From assembly GCA_035492455.1 (NCBI GenBank), contig DATJJE010000051.1, forward strand, positions 1 through 64,000: a DNA stretch of 64,000 bases, given 5' to 3'. The notes beneath the pieces were generated by a model that ran no database searches, was not told the origin of the DNA, and worked only from the letters and a program-made list of their open reading frames with translations. The stretch comes from Gp6-AA40 sp035492455. Its GTDB lineage: Bacteria; Acidobacteriota; Vicinamibacteria; Vicinamibacterales; UBA2999. Position numbers and translations under genes: made by a program. The first letter of the stretch is position 1. Each line of letters begins with the position of its first letter. Positions 30,555-38,061 of this stretch are shown here, in pieces.

Positions 30555-32360
30555 ATGCCCATCGACGACCTCAAGGAGCAGATCGCGCGGTTGCCGGAGC
30601 AGCCCGGCGTCTATTTGTGGGGCAATCGCACGGGCGAGACGATCTACGTCGGCAAGGCGCGCTCGCTGCGCGATCGCGTGCGCAGCTATCTCGGCGCCGC
30701 GGGCATGAGTCCGCGTCACGACGCCCTGCTCGAAGAGATTACCTCGGTCGACGTCATCGTGACCGACTCGGTGATGGAAGCGCTGGCGCTCGAAAACAAC
30801 CTGATCAAGGAACGGTCGCCGAAATACAACATCCTGCTGCGCGATGACAAGAACTATCCGTTCTTGCAGCTGACCACAAGCGAGTCGTTTCCACGCATGC
30901 TCGTCGCCCGTCGCGTCGAACGCAACGGCGACTTCTATGCCGGGCCGTTTCTTCCGGCAAAAATCGCGCGCCGGACGATGGGGCTGGCGCACCGGCTGTT
31001 CGGCATCCGATCGTGCAACGAGGTGATCACCGGCGAACGCGGACGCCCATGCCTGGAGTACGACATCAAGCGGTGCATCGCGCCCTGCGTGCGCGAGATC
31101 TGCACCGAGGAACAATATGGCGTCGCCGTGGCCAATGCCAGGCTGCTGCTCGAAGGGCGCAACGACGAGCTGATCGACACGCTGCGCGACCGGATGGTGC
31201 AGGCATCCGACGATCAGCGCTTCGAAGAGGCGGCGCAGGTGCGCGACGCGCTTCGCACGGTGCAGATTCTCCGTGATCGGCAGCAGAAGGTCGCCACCGC
31301 GCAGCTTGGCGATCGCGACGTGTTTGGATTGAAGGTCGGTCCCAGCGGCAGCGCGATCCAGGTTTTTGCCATGCGCGGCGGCCGCATCGTCGAGCGCATT
31401 GAGCTGGCGGCGGACCCGGGTGGCATCGCTGGTCGGGATGCGGACGTGCTGCAGGCGACACTGCAGCAGTTCTACGAGATGCATGTGCCGCCGGCGGAAA
31501 TCGATCTGCCAATCGAGATCGAAGACTGCGGGGCGATGGAGGAATGGTTGTCGTCGCGCGCCGACCGCCGCGTGAAGATTCTCGTGCCGCAGCGCGGCGA
31601 AAAGAAGGCACTGGTCGAACTGGCGACGCGCAACGCGGAGCTGTCGTATCGCACCCGATTCAACGAGAACACCGCCGCGCATTTCGATGCACTCGAAACG
31701 CTTCGCGCGGTTATCGGCCTGCCGTCAATTCCACGGCGGATTGAATGCTTCGACGTCTCGACAATCCAGGGAAGCGAAACGGTCGCGTCGATGGTCGTCT
31801 GCGAAGACGGGCGGATGAAGAAGTCGGAGTACCGCAAGTTCCGCGTCCGCAGCGTGACGGCGGACGACTTCGGCGCGATGCGTGAAGTGGTGCAGCGGCG
31901 CTACCGGAAGATTCTGGAGGACGGCGGACCGTTTCCCGATCTGATTCTCATCGACGGCGGCAAGGGGCAGCTCACGGCCGCGTATGAAGCGCTCGAGGGA
32001 ATCGGACTGGGCAACCTCGTGGCGGTCGGCATTGCCAAGAGAGAGGAGCTGCTCTTCACGCGCGACAGGCAGGAGCCGATCGTGCTGGCCGAAAACGATC
32101 CGGCGCTGCTGCTGATCGAGCGGATTCGTGACGAGGCGCACCGGTTCGCGGTCACGTTCCACCGCAAGGCGCGTTCGATGCGCGACTTGCGATCGCAGCT
32201 TGATGATGTGCCGGGGATCGGGCCGCGGCGGAGACGGGCGCTGCTGACGAAGTTCGGCAGCCTTGCCGGCGTTCGCCGCGCCACGCGCGAAGAGCTGGAG
32301 ATGGTGGTCGGGCCGAAAGCCGCAACGGCGGTCATCGATTACTTCGCAAAGTCAGCGTAA
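30555..32360 (+). CDS. uvrC: UvrABC excinuclease subunit C
   Basis: This is the dual nuclease of nucleotide excision repair. The 601-residue protein has the GIY-YIG domain for the 3' cut (GVYLWGNRTGETIYVGKA, residues 18-35). A UVR domain follows (DQRFEEAAQVRDALRTVQ, near 217-235), then the RNase H-like domain for the 5' cut (ECFDVSTIQGSETVASMVV and LILIDGGKGQL), and the helix-hairpin-helix pair at the C-terminus (LDDVPGIGPRRRRALLTKFG). All domains appear intact and the length is standard. It is separated from uvrA by 19 kb here, so excision-repair genes are dispersed. Confidence 0.97.
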   Translation: MPIDDLKEQIARLPEQPGVYLWGNRTGETIYVGKARSLRDRVRSYLGAAGMSPRHDALLEEITSVDVIVTDSVMEALALENNLIKERSPKYNILLRDDKNYPFLQLTTSESFPRMLVARRVERNGDFYAGPFLPAKIARRTMGLAHRLFGIRSCNEVITGERGRPCLEYDIKRCIAPCVREICTEEQYGVAVANARLLLEGRNDELIDTLRDRMVQASDDQRFEEAAQVRDALRTVQILRDRQQKVATAQLGDRDVFGLKVGPSGSAIQVFAMRGGRIVERIELAADPGGIAGRDADVLQATLQQFYEMHVPPAEIDLPIEIEDCGAMEEWLSSRADRRVKILVPQRGEKKALVELATRNAELSYRTRFNENTAAHFDALETLRAVIGLPSIPRRIECFDVSTIQGSETVASMVVCEDGRMKKSEYRKFRVRSVTADDFGAMREVVQRRYRKILEDGGPFPDLILIDGGKGQLTAAYEALEGIGLGNLVAVGIAKREELLFTRDRQEPIVLAENDPALLLIERIRDEAHRFAVTFHRKARSMRDLRSQLDDVPGIGPRRRRALLTKFGSLAGVRRATREELEMVVGPKAATAVIDYFAKSA

Positions 32361-32465
32361 TTTTCCGCGCCAGATCTCCCTGCGCCCGCCCGAACCATGG
32401 TCAGGACCTGCGGATCCGTTGGTGCAAACCGTGCACGTTCTCTTCCATACCTGGAGGGTAGGGCG

Positions 32466-32789
32466 ATGGATCTGCAAAGTATCCTGGCGGGCGCGCAGGA
32501 CGTGTTGAGCGCACGGCGAGTGTTTGGCGAACCTATCACCGTTGACCACACCACGCTGGTGCCGACGGCTTTGATCGGCGGCGGCGGAGGTGGCGGCACG
32601 GACGCCGCGCAGGGTGGCGCAGGATTCGGCATGAAGGGCCGTCCGTCGGGCGTGTTCGTGCTGCACGGCGAAGACGTGTCGTGGAAGCCGGCCATCGACG
32701 TCAATCGCATTGTGCTTGGCGGCCAGTTGGTCGCGTTTGCGGCGTTGTTGTTCCTCAGCTCGGTTATGCTGCGGCGCGCGCATGCCTGA
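32466..32789 (+). CDS. GerW/YtfJ-family protein
   Basis: This 107-residue protein matches the GerW (YtfJ) family: a short helix, then VFGEPITVDHTTLVPTALIGGGGGGG, a Gly-rich turn and VSWKPAIDVN. The family is named from spore-associated Bacillus proteins but is widespread in non-sporing bacteria, where its role is unknown. A C-terminal hydrophobic stretch (VLGGQLVAFAALLFLSSVML) would anchor it. GGAGGGT lies at good spacing before the ATG at 32466. The following membrane gene starts immediately after the stop (TGAATG), so the two probably form an operon. Confidence 0.85.
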   Translation: MDLQSILAGAQDVLSARRVFGEPITVDHTTLVPTALIGGGGGGGTDAAQGGAGFGMKGRPSGVFVLHGEDVSWKPAIDVNRIVLGGQLVAFAALLFLSSVMLRRAHA

Positions 32790-33563
32790 ATGCTGATGCT
32801 GCCGCGCGAGCACGGCGCCTACAGCCAGATGGTGTTGCCGCTGGTGACCACGTTCCTTGTGTCTGGTGTGACATTGGCGGCGGCGCTTACGGGTGTCGCC
32901 GTTGTCCTTGGCTTCCTTGCGCACGAGCCGCTGATGGTGCTCCTCGGACGCCGCGGTGCGCGCGTCAGGACGGAATCTGCCGGCCGCGCCCGATCGGTGC
33001 TGATGATGATCGGCGCGGCGATGACCGTGGTCGGCATCGCCGCAGTCGTGCTCGCACCGCCTGCGGCTCGCCCGTGGTTCGTCTTGCCGCTGGTTCCCGC
33101 CATGGTCGTTGCCGCCGGCGTTCTGCGAAAGCATGAAAAGAGCGGGCCCGCGGAGATCGCGGTCGCGCTTGCGTTCTCGCTGACGGCCGCGCCCATCGCC
33201 GTGGCCGCGGGGGCAGCCGTTGTCACAGCGCTCGCGATTGCTATCGCGTTCGCCGTGGTCTTCGTCGCGGGTGTGCTTGCCGTTCGCGTGTCGATTCTGA
33301 AGGTACGCGCTGGAGGGAATCCGCGCGCAGTTCGCACGACTCGCGCCGCGCTCGCGGCGCTCGCCGCAATGGCGCTGGCCGGTCTCGGCGCAGCGGCGAT
33401 ACGTGCGGTATTGCCGTGGACGCCGCTGGCGGCTGCCATCCCCGGCATTCTCGTCGCGGTGATGTTTGCCTTTCGCACCACCGCGCCGCCGCTCAAGACG
33501 GTGGGCTGGACGCTGATGTCGGCATCGACGGCAGCGGCCGTGATGCTGATCGTCGGTTTATAA
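32790..33563 (+). CDS. YwiC-like integral membrane protein
   Basis: This 257-residue protein opens with LPREHGAYSQMVLPL, the hallmark of the YwiC-like family, followed by seven or eight hydrophobic helices rich in Ala and Val. RAVRTTRAALAALAAMA and the final FRTTAPPLKTVGWTLM are typical. The biochemical function is not established; its family is distantly similar to UbiA-like prenyltransferases, but the DxxxD metal motifs are not evident here. It is in tight tandem with the GerW-like gene and overlaps the convergent winged-helix gene by six bases. Confidence 0.8.
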   Translation: MLMLPREHGAYSQMVLPLVTTFLVSGVTLAAALTGVAVVLGFLAHEPLMVLLGRRGARVRTESAGRARSVLMMIGAAMTVVGIAAVVLAPPAARPWFVLPLVPAMVVAAGVLRKHEKSGPAEIAVALAFSLTAAPIAVAAGAAVVTALAIAIAFAVVFVAGVLAVRVSILKVRAGGNPRAVRTTRAALAALAAMALAGLGAAAIRAVLPWTPLAAAIPGILVAVMFAFRTTAPPLKTVGWTLMSASTAAAVMLIVGL

Positions 33564-33860
33564 CAGCCGCGGTTTCAGCCGATAGCGATCGTCGGCGCAG
33601 AGATCGAGAAAACCTTCCTGCAGCAGCTGGGTGAAGATCTCGAGGCACTCCTCGTCTGCGAGGTGAAACAGTCGGCGCGCCTGCGCAAGGGTCGGCGACA
33701 AGCCGCGCATGTCGCTGAACTCACGCCGCACCCGCTCGACCAGCTTCTGATCTGCCGGCCTGCGCGCGGCCGGACGCGTCAACGTGTGGATGCGAAGCGG
33801 CCGCAGCGGAACTTGAAGATTGCGAGGGAAGGCGAGTGGCGCGCGTGCAGTGGCTGTCAT
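33558..33860 (-). CDS. small winged-helix-like protein, 100 aa
   Basis: After a basic, proline-rich leader (1-35), the protein has RVRREFSDMRGLSPTLAQA, RRLFHLADEECLEIF and LLQEGFLDLCADDRYRLKP. This helix-turn-helix-plus-wing pattern is shared by a family of small acidobacterial proteins I recognise only as hypothetical. It is the intact counterpart of the frameshifted gene at 388-596. The fold resembles MarR- or HTH_IclR-like DNA-binding domains, but DNA binding is inference. It ends inside the 3' end of the YwiC-like gene. Confidence 0.7.
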   Translation of the reverse strand: MTATARAPLAFPRNLQVPLRPLRIHTLTRPAARRPADQKLVERVRREFSDMRGLSPTLAQARRLFHLADEECLEIFTQLLQEGFLDLCADDRYRLKPRLL

Positions 33861-33994
33861 GGTGCTAGCCCCCTGAGCAGGGGATCACGATACGCCTCGA
33901 TTGCGCGCGCTTCAATAGAATTGCGTCGCACCTCAGCAGGAGATCATCGTTCGCGTCGGGCCTTGCGATTGCACTGCTCCCGTACGGGAACACC

Positions 33995-34168
33995 ATGCCG
34001 TCGGTTTCTTCCGCCCTCGTTCACATTCTGATTCGCGTGGTTCTCTTATGCAGCGGAGCGCTCCTGCTCTGGGCAGCGCCGGTATCACTTGCCGGTCTCG
34101 CGTTGATGTTCGTTGGTCTGGTCTGCACCGTCAGCGCGCTTACCTTGGAGAAGACCCAGCAGTTCTAG
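33995..34168 (+). CDS. 57-residue two-helix membrane protein
   Basis: An ATG at 33995 opens a 57-codon frame ending at TAG 34166-34168, preceded by GGGAACA. The product has two hydrophobic helices (HILIRVVLLCSGALLLWAA and SLAGLALMFVGLVCTVSAL) separated by a proline turn, then a short polar tail (TLEKTQQF). The regular hydrophobic pattern argues that it is really translated. It is directly upstream of a site-2-protease gene, 15 bases away, and might be an accessory protein or a small membrane protein of independent function. No family is recognised. Confidence 0.6.
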   Translation: MPSVSSALVHILIRVVLLCSGALLLWAAPVSLAGLALMFVGLVCTVSALTLEKTQQF

Positions 34169-34183
34169 TACGCTGGCCGCCTG

Positions 34184-34822
34184 TTGGCCAACATCAACTT
34201 CACGCTCGTCTTCATCGAATTCGTCGTTCTGCTGTTTTCGTTGACCGTTCACGAAGCGGCGCATGCGGTGACCGCCGATCGTTTTGGGGATCCGACCGCA
34301 CGGCTCCTTGGGCGTGTGTCACTCAACCCAGCCGTTCATATTGACTGGATCGGCACCGTAGTGTTCCCGCTGGTCGCCATGTTTACGGGCGCACCGCTCA
34401 TCGGCTGGGCTAAGCCGGTGCCGGTGAATCCCGCGCGCCTCGGTCGGCACTGGAAACAGAAATTCATGGCGATTGCCGCCGCCGGTCCGGCAAGCAACCT
34501 GGTCATCGCCATCGGCGCGGCGCTGGTGCTGCACATCGTGCCCGTTTCCGGGCGCTTTCAGGAAGCGACGCTGACGCCGCTCGCGGTGTTTTTTTACCGG
34601 ACCGTCGCATTGAACGTGCTGCTGGCGATCTTCAACATGATCCCGGTGCCTCCGCTCGATGGCGGCAACGTGCTGGCGGGACTATTGACCGGACCTGCCG
34701 CACATGCGTACGACCAGCTCCGTCCCTACGGCTTCTTTATCCTTTACGCCTTGATACTGAGCGGAATGCTGGCGAGAATCGTGTTCCCGGCAGCCGACGC
34801 CGTCCAAGCCCTGCTTCTCTAA
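34184..34822 (+). CDS. site-2 protease family zinc metallopeptidase (M50)
   Basis: This intramembrane protease has 212 residues and about five helices. The active site HEAAH (His23-Glu24-Ala-Ala-His27) is in the first helix, and the third zinc ligand Asp159 is in NMIPVPPLDGG (151-161). It lacks PDZ or CBS domains, so it belongs to the minimal S2P group (FwdE/YwhC-like) whose substrates are unknown. The start is a TTG at 34184. trpS begins three bases after its stop, and the two genes are often neighbours of scpA/scpB in other bacteria, as here. Confidence 0.92.
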   Translation: MANINFTLVFIEFVVLLFSLTVHEAAHAVTADRFGDPTARLLGRVSLNPAVHIDWIGTVVFPLVAMFTGAPLIGWAKPVPVNPARLGRHWKQKFMAIAAAGPASNLVIAIGAALVLHIVPVSGRFQEATLTPLAVFFYRTVALNVLLAIFNMIPVPPLDGGNVLAGLLTGPAAHAYDQLRPYGFFILYALILSGMLARIVFPAADAVQALLL

Positions 34823-34825
34823 CGA

Positions 34826-35818
34826 ATGAACAAACCTCGCGTCGTCAGCGGCATGCGTCCGACAGGCAAGCTGCATCTCGGGCACCTTGTCGGGGCGCTC
34901 ACCAACTGGGTTGCGCTGCAGGAGAAATACGACTGTTTCTACTTCGTCGCCGACTGGCATGCGCTGACGAGCGAATACGCGAACACGGCAGGCATTACGG
35001 CCGGCGCGTTGGACAACATCGCTGACTGGCTGGCGGCCGGTGTCGACCCCGAGCGCAGCACCATCTTCATTCAGTCGCTCGTGCCGGAGCATGCGGAGCT
35101 TTTTCTGCTGCTCTCGATGGTCGTGCCGATCCCGTGGCTGGAGCGCGTGCCGACCTACAAGGAACAACGCGAGCAACTGAGCGAGAAGGATCTCTCGACG
35201 CTTGGCTTTTTGAGCTATCCGCTGCTGCAGACAGCGGACGTCATCATCTACGACGGCAAATTCGTGCCGGTCGGTGAGGATCAGGTCGCGCACCTCGAGT
35301 TGTCACGCGAGGTGGTGCGACGTTTTCATCAGTTCTACGGCGAGGTGTTCGTCGAGCCGCAGCCGATTTTGACGGCGACGTCGCGTTTACCGGGTCTCGA
35401 CAACCGCAAGATGAGCAAGAGCTACGGGAATACGATCGATCTGACCGACAGCGCGGACGAGGTGACGAAGAAGGTTCGGCAGATGTATACGGATCCGAAG
35501 CGCGTGCGCGCCGACATTCCAGGCACTGTCGAAGGCAATCCCGTGTTCATGTACCATGACGCGTTCAACGCGAACGTTGCCGAGGTCGATGACTTAAAAA
35601 CCCGGTATCGCGCTGGCAAGGTCGGCGACGTCGAGGTGAAAACGAAGCTTGCCGCCGCCGTCAATGGCGTGCTCGAACCGATGCGTGAGCGCCGGCGCGA
35701 GATCATGAGCAAGCCCGATCGGATTCGAGAAATCGCGCTGGACGGATCGCGCAAGGCACGGTCCATCGCCCAACACACCATGGAACGCGTCCGCGACGCG
35801 GTGAAGCTCCGATATTGA
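34826..35818 (+). CDS. trpS: tryptophanyl-tRNA synthetase
   Basis: This class I synthetase charges tRNA-Trp. The 330-residue protein shows the HIGH-type motif TGKLHLGHLVG (13-23), DWHALTSEY, GEDQVAHLELSREV and the KMSKS equivalent KMSKSYGN near 193. Its length matches bacterial TrpRS. The gene sits between an S2P protease and scpA, and its TGA overlaps a possible scpA TTG start, so translation of the run S2P-trpS-scpA-scpB is probably coupled. Confidence 0.97.
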   Translation: MNKPRVVSGMRPTGKLHLGHLVGALTNWVALQEKYDCFYFVADWHALTSEYANTAGITAGALDNIADWLAAGVDPERSTIFIQSLVPEHAELFLLLSMVVPIPWLERVPTYKEQREQLSEKDLSTLGFLSYPLLQTADVIIYDGKFVPVGEDQVAHLELSREVVRRFHQFYGEVFVEPQPILTATSRLPGLDNRKMSKSYGNTIDLTDSADEVTKKVRQMYTDPKRVRADIPGTVEGNPVFMYHDAFNANVAEVDDLKTRYRAGKVGDVEVKTKLAAAVNGVLEPMRERRREIMSKPDRIREIALDGSRKARSIAQHTMERVRDAVKLRY

Positions 35819-36633
35819 ACGTGACCGAACAGCATTCCGAGCACAGCGATTTCGAGTCGTCACCCGACGCCTACAAGGTCAAGCTGGATACCTTCGAGGG
35901 GCCACTCGATCTGCTCATCCACCTCATTCGCAAGAATGAGGTGAACGTCTACGACATTCCGATCGCGCTCATCACGGAACAGTACCTCTCGTACATTGCG
36001 CTGATGCAGGAGCTGAATCTCGATGTCGCGGGTGAGTTCGTGGTCATGGCGTCGACGCTGATTCACATCAAGTCGCGCATGCTGCTGCCGCGGCCTGATC
36101 CGACGCAGGACGATCAGCTCGAGGAGGACCCTCGCGAGGCGCTGGTGCGGCGCCTGCTCGAGCATCAGAAGTACAAGGCCGCCGCGGAGCTGCTGCATGA
36201 GCGCGAAACGCTGCGCAGCGCGCAGTTCATGCGGCCGGATGCGGCTGTCGCCGATGCCGCGGGTGACGAATACGAACCGGAACTGGAAGTCGATCTGTTC
36301 AGCCTGCTCGCCGCCTTCAAGGGCGTCCTCGAACGGGCCAGTCGTCGTCCGCGGATGGTGCTGCCGCCGGAAGAGATCCCGATCGAGACGCGCATCGACC
36401 AGCTGCTGCACCGACTTTCCGAAACCGAAGCGTGCGGCTTCGAGGATCTGTTCGCGGACGGCGACGGTTCGCGCGGCTTCATGATCGTGACGTTCCTCGC
36501 GCTGCTCGAAATGATTCGTCTGAAGCTCGTTCGCGTGTTTCAATCCGGCGGCTCGGGAGCGATTCGCGTCTACAAGCGCGCCCGCCCGAGCGATGCGCCG
36601 CATCCGATTGGTGATCCAACCGGCGGGGCGTGA
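35815..36633 (+). CDS. scpA: segregation and condensation protein A (kleisin)
   Basis: ScpA is the kleisin that bridges the SMC dimer in chromosome segregation. After a 20-residue acidic leader the conserved N-terminal domain begins VKLDTFEGPLDLLIHLIRKNEVNVYDIPI. ASTLIHIKSRMLLPRP follows, and the C-terminal winged helix includes RGFMIVTFLALLEMIRLKLV. The length is 272 residues. The start is uncertain: a TTG at 35815 overlaps the trpS stop (TTGA), and a GTG at 35821 is equally possible. The partner scpB follows after 18 bases. Confidence 0.94.
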   Translation: MNVTEQHSEHSDFESSPDAYKVKLDTFEGPLDLLIHLIRKNEVNVYDIPIALITEQYLSYIALMQELNLDVAGEFVVMASTLIHIKSRMLLPRPDPTQDDQLEEDPREALVRRLLEHQKYKAAAELLHERETLRSAQFMRPDAAVADAAGDEYEPELEVDLFSLLAAFKGVLERASRRPRMVLPPEEIPIETRIDQLLHRLSETEACGFEDLFADGDGSRGFMIVTFLALLEMIRLKLVRVFQSGGSGAIRVYKRARPSDAPHPIGDPTGGA

Positions 36634-36651
36634 GCCCGCGTCCTACGAACG

Positions 36652-37287
36652 ATGGATAACTCGCTGAAAGCTGTTGTCGAAGCGCTGATCTTCGCGTCGC
36701 CCGAGCCGCTGACGCCGAAAATGCTGTTCAAGCTGCTCGCCGATGAGCCGAAGGAAGACGTGACCGCGACCGTGGAGGCGCTCAAGGTGGACTACGAATC
36801 GCGTCCCGGTCTGCAGTTCGTGGAAGTTGCCGGCGGCTATCAGATCGTCACGCGACCCGAGCTGCACGAATGGGTGCGGCGCATGTTTCACGAGCGCTCG
36901 ACGCAGAAACTCACGGTGCAGTCACTCGAAACCCTGGCCGTCATCGCCTACCGCCAGCCGATCACCGCGCTCGAGGTTGGCGAGATCCGCGGCGTCAATA
37001 CGTCAGGCGTGCTGACGACGCTGCTCGAGCGGCATTTGATCAAGATCGTCGGCCGTAAGAACGTCGTCGGCCGTCCGTTTCTCTACGCGACGACGAAGGA
37101 GTTCCTGATTCGGTTCGGCCTCAACGATCTCGGCGATCTTCCGAAGATCGAGGACATGGCGGAAGCGCTCGGCTTCGATCCACCGGCGCGGCTCATCGAA
37201 CAGAATCCGCCCGAGGAGATGCTGCCGCTGCAGGACGACGAGGAGGAAAGTGAAAGAAGTGGAAAAGTGGAAGAAGTGGAAAAGTAA
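36652..37287 (+). CDS. scpB: segregation and condensation protein B
   Basis: ScpB dimerises and binds ScpA in the SMC complex. Two winged-helix domains are visible: VVEALIFASPEPLTPKMLFKLL and LTVQSLETLAVIAYRQPITALEVGEIRGVNTSGVL, then GRPFLYATTKEFLIRFGL. The length is 211 residues. The last dozen codons (ESERSGKVEEVEK) are encoded by a purine-rich repeat continuous with a palindrome that also encodes the end of the convergent rluB gene, so the tail is probably not functional sequence. The stop codon lies in the hairpin. Confidence 0.94.
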   Translation: MDNSLKAVVEALIFASPEPLTPKMLFKLLADEPKEDVTATVEALKVDYESRPGLQFVEVAGGYQIVTRPELHEWVRRMFHERSTQKLTVQSLETLAVIAYRQPITALEVGEIRGVNTSGVLTTLLERHLIKIVGRKNVVGRPFLYATTKEFLIRFGLNDLGDLPKIEDMAEALGFDPPARLIEQNPPEEMLPLQDDEEESERSGKVEEVEK

Positions 37288-37307
37288 CTTTCAACTTACT
37301 TTTCCAC
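37276..37307. terminator. hairpin containing the stop codons of scpB and rluB
   Basis: GTGGAAAAGTA (37276-37286) pairs perfectly with TACTTTTCCAC (37297-37307) around a ten-base loop. It is the core of a longer purine/pyrimidine mirror-like tract (about 37248-37340) built from GTGGAAAAG-type units. The scpB TAA and the rluB TAA both fall within the stem and loop. It probably terminates both convergent transcripts. Confidence 0.8.
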
Positions 37308-38042
37308 TTTTCCACTTTTCAACTTTTCCACTTCTCCTTCCGTGAGTTCTCGCCATGTGCCGCGCTTGAGACCGCGATCGCTGAGCGGGCCTATGCCGAC
37401 GCGCGTCAGCTTCTTGACTGGATGCCCGACGGCTTCTAGCATCCTGCGCACCTGACGATTGCGGCCTTCGCGGATGGTGATCGCCAGCACGGCGTCACCC
37501 GCACCGCGCCGCTTGTTGAGCAGCGACACTTCCGCGGGCAGTGTCCGCCTGCCGTCGAGCGGAATGCCGCGACGCAGACGCTCGACGGTTTCCTCGTCCG
37601 GCATCCCGGCCACGCGTGCTTCGTACCTTCGTTCCACGCCGTGGCGCGGGTGTGTCAGTCGCGCCGCCAGGTCGCCGTCGTTGGTGAGCAGCAGCAGGCC
37701 TTCGGTGTCGTAGTCGAGCCGGCCGACGGGGTAGACGTACTCCTTCACTCCGCGCAGCAGATCGATGACCGTTGGCCGCCGCTGCGGATCCGATCGCGTC
37801 GTCACGTACCCGGCCGGTTTGTAGAGCAGGATATAGCGGAGGCGTTCGGCCGACTTGATGCGGCGGCCATCGACGCGAATGTCATCGTGCGACGGGTCCG
37901 CCTTCGTTCCCATCTCGCGCACGGTTTCGCCGTTTACCGTGACGCGCCCTTCGGCGATCAGCTTCTCGGCCGCTCGACGTGAGGCAATACCCGCCTGTGA
38001 GATGAGCTTCTGCAGCCTGACGCCGCCGCCGTCATCGTTCAC
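37296..38042 (-). CDS. rluB: rRNA pseudouridine synthase, RluB/RsuA family
   Basis: The enzyme converts uridine to pseudouridine in rRNA. An N-terminal S4 RNA-binding domain (RLQKLISQAGIASRRAAEKLIAEGRV) is followed by the catalytic domain with VGRLDYDTEGLLLLTNDGDLA, where the Asp of GRLDYDT is the nucleophile. The C-terminal EGRNRQVRRMLEAVGHPV motif is characteristic. The 248-residue form starting at a GTG (38042) matches the family; an ATG at 38186 would run into the divergent M28 gene. The last residues (KLKSGKVEK) come from the shared palindromic repeat. Confidence 0.94.
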   Translation of the reverse strand: MNDDGGGVRLQKLISQAGIASRRAAEKLIAEGRVTVNGETVREMGTKADPSHDDIRVDGRRIKSAERLRYILLYKPAGYVTTRSDPQRRPTVIDLLRGVKEYVYPVGRLDYDTEGLLLLTNDGDLAARLTHPRHGVERRYEARVAGMPDEETVERLRRGIPLDGRRTLPAEVSLLNKRRGAGDAVLAITIREGRNRQVRRMLEAVGHPVKKLTRVGIGPLSDRGLKRGTWRELTEGEVEKLKSGKVEK

Positions 38043-38047
38043 AACTC

Positions 38048-38053
38048 TATAAT
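38048..38053 (+). promoter_or_regulatory. consensus -10 box for a leaderless M28 peptidase transcript
   Basis: A perfect TATAAT lies exactly eight bases before the ATG of the peptidase gene, and no Shine-Dalgarno sequence is present, so a leaderless mRNA is likely. The same bases read on the minus strand (GATTATAGA) provide a TATAGA close to the rluB GTG, giving a symmetric bidirectional element in a 19-base intergenic gap. Confidence 0.55.
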
Positions 38054-38061
38054 CACACGCT

